A stretch of DNA of 64,000 nucleotides. Source: CBDDFV01 sp965227335. Lineage in GTDB: Bacteria > Planctomycetota > Phycisphaerae > Phycisphaerales > SM1A02. The DNA is taken from assembly GCA_965227335.1 (NCBI GenBank), contig CBDDFV010000001.1, forward strand, positions 434,001 to 498,000, in the 5' to 3' direction. Shown here piece by piece: positions 59,531 to 64,000 of this stretch (the stretch's first letter is position 1; each line of letters opens with the position of its first letter). Position numbers and translations under genes: made by a program. The notes under the pieces are model-generated. The model searched no databases and had not been told where the DNA came from. It saw only the letters and a list, made by a program, of their open reading frames with translations.

Positions 59531-61126
59531 TTACGGCAGCATCGCGCCGAGGTTCCACCACCACATGCCCGCGACGCCGACGAGGAGGAGCGCGGCGACG
59601 CCGATGAGGCCGAGCCGCCCGCCGCCGCCCCGCCCGCCGCGCCGCCCGGCGACGACCACGAGGGCCGCGAGACCGACGATGATCGCCGCCTGGCCGAGCG
59701 GAACGCCGATCCGGATGACGTCCGGGGCGTTGAGCGCGGCGGTCCCGCCGCCGCCGCGCACGATCGCCGTCATCTGCCACGCCAGCAGGCCGAGGAGGAG
59801 GGCCGTCACGGCGAGCATCGCCAGCCACGGCCAGAGCGGGCCAGTCGGGTCGGTCGGGCGACCGCGGAGGCGACGCCAGCCGCGCCGGGCGAGCGGCAGG
59901 ACGGCCAGCAGGCCGCCGAGCACGCCGGCGAGCGGCGTCAGTCCCGCCAGCCGGGCGTTGCGGTGCCCGCGTTTCGCGGTCCGGATCTCGTTCTTCGGCG
60001 CGAAGGTCGCGTCGCGAATGAAGACGACGGCGTCGTACTGCTCGATCGCCGCCCGCAGTTCGTCGCCGAGCGCGGCCCGCTGACCCGGGTCGAGGGCGGC
60101 GCGGAGCGCGCCCGCGTCGACGAGAACGAAGCGGTGCGGCGGCGCGTTCTCGCCCGCGTCGAAGATCGTCGCCGGCACGGCGTCTTCGTCGCGGTCGCGC
60201 CAGAAACCGATGTGGAGCGCGTCGAGCCCGTTGGACGACGCGATCCGCTGCGCTTCGTCGCCCAGCGTGCGAACGCCGTTCGGGCCGACGCCTTCCATGA
60301 TGTGCGCGCCGCCGAACTTGAAGATCACGCGGGTCGGGTCGTCGCCGCGATGCGTGTCAAGCTCTTCGCGGAGCCGCTGCATCATGTACTGCTCGCGGGT
60401 CGCCACCGATTCGGCGTACCGGGCTTCGCGATGCGCGACGAAGATCTCCTGACTGACGGCGAGCGCGTCGAGCAGGCGGTCGGCCTCGTCGCCCGCGACA
60501 GGATCGAACGCGGCCCGCAGGGCGTCGAGGTCGCCCGGATGCGGCTGGCGGAGGTACTCGCCGAACTTGAGCGCCGCCTTGACGGATGCGCCGCGGGCCA
60601 GCCGCGCCGCGATGGGATTCGGCGCGATTTCCGCGAGGCGTTCGAAGGGATGCACCGCGGTGCTGGTCTGATCGAGTCCCCAGATCGCCCGGCCCCGGCC
60701 TTCGAAGCCGTTGACGGCGGTGCGCAGGAGGTCGAGTTCCGGATCATGATCGAAGGCCACGCCGTGCGGATACTGCGTGATCGTGGCGTCGACGCCGCGG
60801 GTCGACAGTTGGGCGGCGATCCACGGTCCCATTTCGATCGCCAGGTGCTCAAAGCCATGCGGGCGGAGCTGACGCAGCATCGCTTCGACGAACCTCGGGA
60901 TCTCCGTGACGCCATGCGCCTCGCCAAAGAGGACGAACTGCGAGGCCGTCGCGCGAGCGTCGATCCACGCGGCGCCGGGTCCGGCGACCCCGTCCGCGGC
61001 GATCGAGATGGGGCGGGCCGCGTCACGCCAGACGTCGGACGCGACCTCGCACGCGGCGGCGACGCCCGCGGGAGCGGATGAAAGGGCCGCGACGGCGAGC
61101 ACGACGAGCGTTCGGGGGGCGGGCAT
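59531..61126 (-). CDS. EreA/ChaN (Tiki)-like hydrolase with membrane tail
   Basis: This 531-residue protein has a signal peptide (residues 1-25, ending GVAAACEV) and a domain of about 350 residues. That domain has FVLFGEAHGVTEIPRFVEAM, EHLAIEMGPWIAAQL, VNGFEGRGRAIWGLD and VIFKFGGAHIMEGVG. The GExH and late GGAH motifs are those of the erythromycin-esterase/ChaN/Tiki superfamily. Three membrane helices follow at the C-terminus (LAGVLGGLLAVLPLA, WLAMLAVTALLLGLLAWQM, IGVAALLLVGVAGMWWWN). It probably acts outside the cytoplasm as a hydrolase of unknown substrate; erythromycin esterase activity is not shown. It begins nine bases after the tetR stop and may be its regulatory target. Confidence 0.82.
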   Translation of the reverse strand: MPAPRTLVVLAVAALSSAPAGVAAACEVASDVWRDAARPISIAADGVAGPGAAWIDARATASQFVLFGEAHGVTEIPRFVEAMLRQLRPHGFEHLAIEMGPWIAAQLSTRGVDATITQYPHGVAFDHDPELDLLRTAVNGFEGRGRAIWGLDQTSTAVHPFERLAEIAPNPIAARLARGASVKAALKFGEYLRQPHPGDLDALRAAFDPVAGDEADRLLDALAVSQEIFVAHREARYAESVATREQYMMQRLREELDTHRGDDPTRVIFKFGGAHIMEGVGPNGVRTLGDEAQRIASSNGLDALHIGFWRDRDEDAVPATIFDAGENAPPHRFVLVDAGALRAALDPGQRAALGDELRAAIEQYDAVVFIRDATFAPKNEIRTAKRGHRNARLAGLTPLAGVLGGLLAVLPLARRGWRRLRGRPTDPTGPLWPWLAMLAVTALLLGLLAWQMTAIVRGGGGTAALNAPDVIRIGVPLGQAAIIVGLAALVVVAGRRGGRGGGGRLGLIGVAALLLVGVAGMWWWNLGAMLP

Positions 61127-61135
61127 GGGGTGCTC

Positions 61136-62002
61136 TCAGGCGGACCGCGTAAGACCGCGAACAAGGAGTTGTCGGGTAATCGCGCGACAGTCGTCGTCAT
61201 CAAGGACGACGCCGCCGCCCGCGTGCGGTCGTCGCACGGCCGACCATGCCGCGAAGCCGAGCATGTGTCGGGCGGTGGCGAGGGGCGAGCGATCGAGCGT
61301 GATCTCGCCCGTTCCGGCCGCGTGCTCGAGTCGGAAGGCGAGACGCGCCAGCATGGGCTCGCGGACACGCCCGAACAGCAGCGTGGCGACGCGTGGCCAT
61401 TCACGGTGGGAGCGTTCCGCGATTCGAATGAGCGTGCGCCGACCGTGAAGGCCGTTCCAGAGCGCGTCGACGAGGTCGGTGAGCGGCGCCTGCCGCGCGG
61501 GTTGATCGAGCAGCGCGGCGAGCGCCGGGAAGAGGAAGCGCCAGTCGGCGCACGTTTCGAGGTTCGCGAGCGTGCTGTCCACGCCGTTGGTCCAGGGGAG
61601 TTCGCGGGGCGGGAGGAACTCGTCGTCGGGCAGGAGCGAGGCGGCGACCGCGAGATCGAACAACGCTTCCTTGGAGACTGCGTATCGGTACAGACTGCCG
61701 GCGGAGACGCCGGCTTCGAACGCGATGTCAGCGATCTGGGTGCGGGCGAAACCATATTCGGCGAAGGCACGCGCGGCAGCGTGGACGATGTGGACGAACT
61801 TCGCACGCTCCGCGGCTCGACTGCGAGGCCGTCGGCCTTCAGGAGCTGGGGGGCTCCGGTCCGCCGGATCGACAACCTCGATGCCGGCCCAGGCTTCCCC
61901 GCGACGCCTCAGCGCGGCCCAGTCGATTCGGCCGCCCCGGCCCTGATCACCGGCGGGATCGTCGATCGGATGGTCTTCTTCGATCAGCCGGCTCTTCGCC
62001 AT
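61136..62002 (-). CDS. TetR-family transcriptional regulator
   Basis: This 288-residue regulator starts at ATG 62002, with AGGAG six bases upstream; an ATG at 62008 abuts the same site. After an unusual N-terminal extension of about 65 residues, the helix-turn-helix reads HAAARAFAEYGFARTQIADI then AFEAGVSAGSLYRYAVSKEA, the classic TetR DNA-binding block. The C-terminal helical domain (about 130-285) would bind a ligand; none can be named. The gene heads an operon with an esterase-like gene, hflX and a hypothetical. A palindromic operator in its promoter suggests autorepression. Confidence 0.9.
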   Translation of the reverse strand: MAKSRLIEEDHPIDDPAGDQGRGGRIDWAALRRRGEAWAGIEVVDPADRSPPAPEGRRPRSRAAERAKFVHIVHAAARAFAEYGFARTQIADIAFEAGVSAGSLYRYAVSKEALFDLAVAASLLPDDEFLPPRELPWTNGVDSTLANLETCADWRFLFPALAALLDQPARQAPLTDLVDALWNGLHGRRTLIRIAERSHREWPRVATLLFGRVREPMLARLAFRLEHAAGTGEITLDRSPLATARHMLGFAAWSAVRRPHAGGGVVLDDDDCRAITRQLLVRGLTRSA

Positions 62003-62153
62003 CTTCATCTCCTGAGGCGCCGCCGTTGACGCGGCGTCCCGAAGGCCAGCGGCCGCGCTGTCCTCGCGCGTCACGCCACGCCGCCCCCTGCCGTACACTC
62101 CGGACCAGACGCCGCCCACCGCAAACAACCCTGCCCCCTCTCAAACCACACTT

Positions 62154-62181
62154 AGAATAACTGAATGATTCATTCAGTCAA
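62154..62181 (-). promoter_or_regulatory. Promoter with internal palindromic operator of the tetR operon
   Basis: On the minus strand TTGACT (complement of 62176-62181) and TATTCT (complement of 62154-62159) are 16 bp apart. Filling the spacer is ACTGAATGATTCATTCAGT (62160-62178), a perfect inverted repeat of ACTGAATG/CATTCAGT. A repressor bound there would cover the RNA polymerase site. The leader to the tetR ATG is about 145 bases. Confidence 0.85.
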
Positions 62182-62285
62182 GAAGAGTCGAGGGATCGGA
62201 GGTGCTGATGGGGAGGGTGATTCGTGACGGGGCGGGGGAGGAGGAAGGCGATATATGGAGGCGCCGCCTGGGGGTCGGGCGTGGC

Positions 62286-62478
62286 GTGGGGGCAATCGGG
62301 GGACGATGAGCGCGTGGGGGCAGTCGGCGCCGATGAGCGAGCGGGGACAGTCGGGGGACGATGGGCGCGTGGGGCAATCGGGCGCCGACGAGCGCGTGGG
62401 GGGCAATCACATGAGCGGAGCGGGGCAGTCGGAGGACGATGGGCGCGTGGTGACCGTCGGGGCGCGATGGCGCGACTC
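62286..62478. repeat. 27-bp degenerate tandem repeat (minisatellite)
   Basis: About seven units of 27 bp (one shortened to 24) follow the pattern GGGCAATCGGGCGCCGACG then AGCGCGTG. Comparable positions recur at 62302, 62329, 62357, 62384, 62435 and 62462. The 27-bp period equals nine codons. Read on the minus strand the units give short peptides like SSPDCPTR, but no start codon with a ribosome site was found. It lies between the tetR promoter and the 3' end of the ATP-grasp gene. Confidence 0.75.
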
Positions 62479-62527
62479 CGGGGGGCGAAACCGGGCTCGA
62501 ACGATGGCGCCACGGGCGCCCGGGGAA

Positions 62528-63526
62528 TCAGCGGTGGATCGCAAGGTCCGGGCTGCGGGCGGAATTCGCTCCCGGGGCGGCCATGCTCTGTAACGCGTCC
62601 GTGACGGCGGCGGTGATCGGCTGGCCGGTCCCCTGCTCCACAAAACGCCACTGACCCGCGGGGTTCACCTCCAGGAAGACATACCGCCCGTCCGGCGTGC
62701 GGCGCATGTCGATGGCGCCGTAGCGGAGATCGAGCCGCTGCATGAGCGTGCGGAGCAGCGCGGCCACCTCGTCGGGCAGGGTCTCCGGCGTCATCCGCGC
62801 GCTCGATAACTCCATTCGACAGTCAACGTGATAGCCGGTCTCCTGAGAGTGAATCGCCGCCGCGTGCATCGTGTCGCCGGCGACGATGATGCGCAGGTCG
62901 TGCACGGCGGGAATGTAGGACTGGAAGATCACGGGGGCGTGTCGAACGGCGTCGAGGAGTCCGTGCTCGTCGTCGCGCAGGAGACGGGTCTCGCGCCAGG
63001 CTTCGGGGGTCGCGGTGAACGCCTTGTAGATGACGCCGCGATCGCCGTGGTCGTCCACGAACGTGCGGGCGGCGTCGGGATCGTTGGTGACGAGCGTGTC
63101 GGGCGTGTCGAGTCCGATCGCGCGGGCGATGTCGAGTTGATGCACCTTGCGGTTGGCCCGTTCATCGGCGAGAGGGTGATTCATCCATGCGGCGTGTTCG
63201 AGCAGCAGCCACAATCCCGATACGGCTTCGTGGCATTCCATCAGCGCGAACCGCCGCGCGTTGAGATCGGTCACGGCGGGGTCGACCATGAACGGCTGCG
63301 GACGTCGCCACCACACGGCGCGGACGTCGCGTGCATCGACGGCGTCGCCGTCGGGGGTGGTGAGGCGAACGTCGATGGCGCGGCGAGGATCGAGGCGCAT
63401 CGCGATGCGACCGTCGAGCGGAAATCGACCGAGGTCGAACTGGGCGTGCGAGACGCCTCGTTGCGTGAGTTCGGCGCGCACGGCGACCGCGTGGTCATCG
63501 GCGGGATGGGAGATGATGAGGATCAT
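62528..63526 (-). CDS. MvdC/MvdD-like ATP-grasp ligase
   Basis: This 332-residue protein has a pre-ATP-grasp N-terminal domain (ILIISHPADDHAVAVRAEL) with VWWRRPQPF, the WxRRP block typical of microviridin/graspetide ligases. NHPLADERANRKVHQLDIAR and DTPDTLVTNDPDAARTFVDD follow. The ATP-grasp core shows VIYKAFTAT for the Lys loop, HDLRIIVAGDTMHAAAIHSQ, which contains a DxR element used by graspetide ligases for leader recognition, and the Mg-binding FLEVNPAGQWRFVEQGTGQP. Such enzymes join side-chain carboxylates to amines or hydroxyls in ribosomal peptides. A Gly/Ala/Pro-rich ORF lies directly upstream on the same strand. Confidence 0.85.
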   Translation of the reverse strand: MILIISHPADDHAVAVRAELTQRGVSHAQFDLGRFPLDGRIAMRLDPRRAIDVRLTTPDGDAVDARDVRAVWWRRPQPFMVDPAVTDLNARRFALMECHEAVSGLWLLLEHAAWMNHPLADERANRKVHQLDIARAIGLDTPDTLVTNDPDAARTFVDDHGDRGVIYKAFTATPEAWRETRLLRDDEHGLLDAVRHAPVIFQSYIPAVHDLRIIVAGDTMHAAAIHSQETGYHVDCRMELSSARMTPETLPDEVAALLRTLMQRLDLRYGAIDMRRTPDGRYVFLEVNPAGQWRFVEQGTGQPITAAVTDALQSMAAPGANSARSPDLAIHR

Positions 63527-63550
63527 GGACGGCTCCGACGTCGGGAAGAG

Positions 63551-63589
63551 CGCACGCCGGCGCGCGAAGGGGTCGTGCGCCGGCGTGCG
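63551..63589 (-). terminator. Strong hairpin between the low-complexity ORF and the ATP-grasp gene
   Basis: CGCACGCCGGCGC (63551-63563) and GCGCCGGCGTGCG (63577-63589) form a perfect 13-bp stem with a 13-base loop. No T run follows on the minus strand, so it may attenuate or protect mRNA rather than end it fully. It sits in the 78-bp gap between two genes of the same direction. Confidence 0.55.
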
Positions 63590-63604
63590 ATGGTCGCGAT
63601 GGAA

Positions 63605-64000
63605 TCAGTAGCCGCGTCCGGCGGGACCGGCGGGGGGCGTGTTGGGACCGGGATTCATCCAGGCGTTGGAGTGGTGAGGCGTGGCGAGGACGAACGGCGC
63701 CGCGCCCTGCGGCCCGCACGTGCTCTGCTGGAGTCCGGTCGGCTGGTTCGGCGCGGGTCGGGGGCCGGCGGTCTGGGGTCCGGCCCCGGCGTATCCGGCC
63801 ATCGCGCCGGCGTATCCGGCCATGGCGGCGGGGTTGAATCCGCCGGCGTTCATCGCGGGGCGCATCGCGCCGGGATTGACGGTCGGGTTCATGGTCGGAT
63901 TGACGGTCGGGCGGGCCCCGCCGTAGAGGACGGCCGGGTTGACGACGGGGTCGAAGCCCCAGTGGTAGCCGTCGGACGCGGCGTGTTTGTCGTAGCCGGC
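63605..64000 (-). CDS. Low-complexity protein upstream of the ATP-grasp gene, 5' end outside window
   Basis: The reading frame is open to the right edge, so at least 131 residues are encoded and the start is not seen. From the edge it reads AGYDKHAASDGYHWGFDPVV then AVLYGGARP. A TVNPTMNPTVNPG repeat, a duplicated AGYAGAM block and a Gln/Pro-rich end with STCGPQG, finishing GPAGRGY, follow. The last 95 residues contain no Asp, Glu or Lys. It could be a precursor for the adjacent ATP-grasp ligase, with the acidic residues near the edge as reaction sites, or an unrelated structural protein. It has the composition of a disordered or surface protein. Coding is supported by the long frame and repeat structure at the amino acid level. 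Confidence 0.6.
   Translation of the reverse strand, partial: AGYDKHAASDGYHWGFDPVVNPAVLYGGARPTVNPTMNPTVNPGAMRPAMNAGGFNPAAMAGYAGAMAGYAGAGPQTAGPRPAPNQPTGLQQSTCGPQGAAPFVLATPHHSNAWMNPGPNTPPAGPAGRGY

Noticed and set aside
62170..62410. Short leftward peptides with Pro-Asp-Cys-Pro repeats in the 27-bp minisatellite
   Set aside because: Stop codons lie just upstream, only TTG-type starts are available and no ribosome site precedes them. Kept only as a remark in the repeat finding.

Overview
The window is about 64 kb of very GC-rich bacterial DNA, densely packed with genes on both strands. It most likely comes from a planctomycete, probably class Phycisphaerae. The grounds are several secreted proteins carrying short EF-hand/dockerin-like repeats of the type DLDGDGxVGxxDLAxLLAxWG, a cysteine-rich secreted subtilase, an outer-membrane secretin, and genes of a broadly Gram-negative type. 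There are no rRNAs, transposases or CRISPR arrays. One tRNA, tRNA-Arg(TCG), is present. The taxonomic call is an inference; no marker was searched.

Region 1 (1-15.8 kb) is a signalling block. A truncated secreted protein, a small unknown protein and the tRNA precede two tandem paralogues that join a PilZ domain to receiver-like and HPt-like segments lacking their phosphorylation residues. A cheY/cheX pair then runs leftward, and a long rightward operon follows: cheA, cheW, one MCP, cheR, cheD, an HDOD gene, a second CheY-like gene, a second CheX-like gene and cheB. Stop/start overlaps link several of these. A convergent gene for a B12-binding-like protein without the usual histidine motif closes the block.

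Region 2 (16-32 kb) holds metabolic and envelope genes: ubiE/menG, an M48 metalloprotease lipoprotein, an amidohydrolase with a lipoprotein, rplU, a QueC-like protein with a degraded ATP loop, a class I aminotransferase, a 1120-residue secreted beta-helix protein, carA, a secretin, a STAS/anti-sigma-kinase pair and a glycosyltransferase.

Region 3 (32-47 kb) has a large secreted subtilase, then the leftward rplK-rplA-rplJ-rplL-rpoB-rpoC cluster. It has a clear promoter before rplK, a second one before rpoB, an attenuator-like hairpin and a duplicated 65-bp palindromic element in the rplL-rpoB gap.

Region 4 (47-64 kb) is mixed: a NYN nuclease-like gene, a TPR protein, an M20 amidohydrolase flanked on both sides by an unusual two-module palindromic repeat, serine dehydratase, a stand-alone MshEN-like protein, a candidate structured RNA, an M29 aminopeptidase and a tetR-esterase-like-hflX run behind a promoter with an operator inside it. 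At the right edge is an MvdD-like ATP-grasp gene. It is preceded by a low-complexity ORF that runs out of the window and followed by a 27-bp minisatellite. That last locus resembles a peptide-modification (RiPP) system and is the best candidate here for something undescribed.
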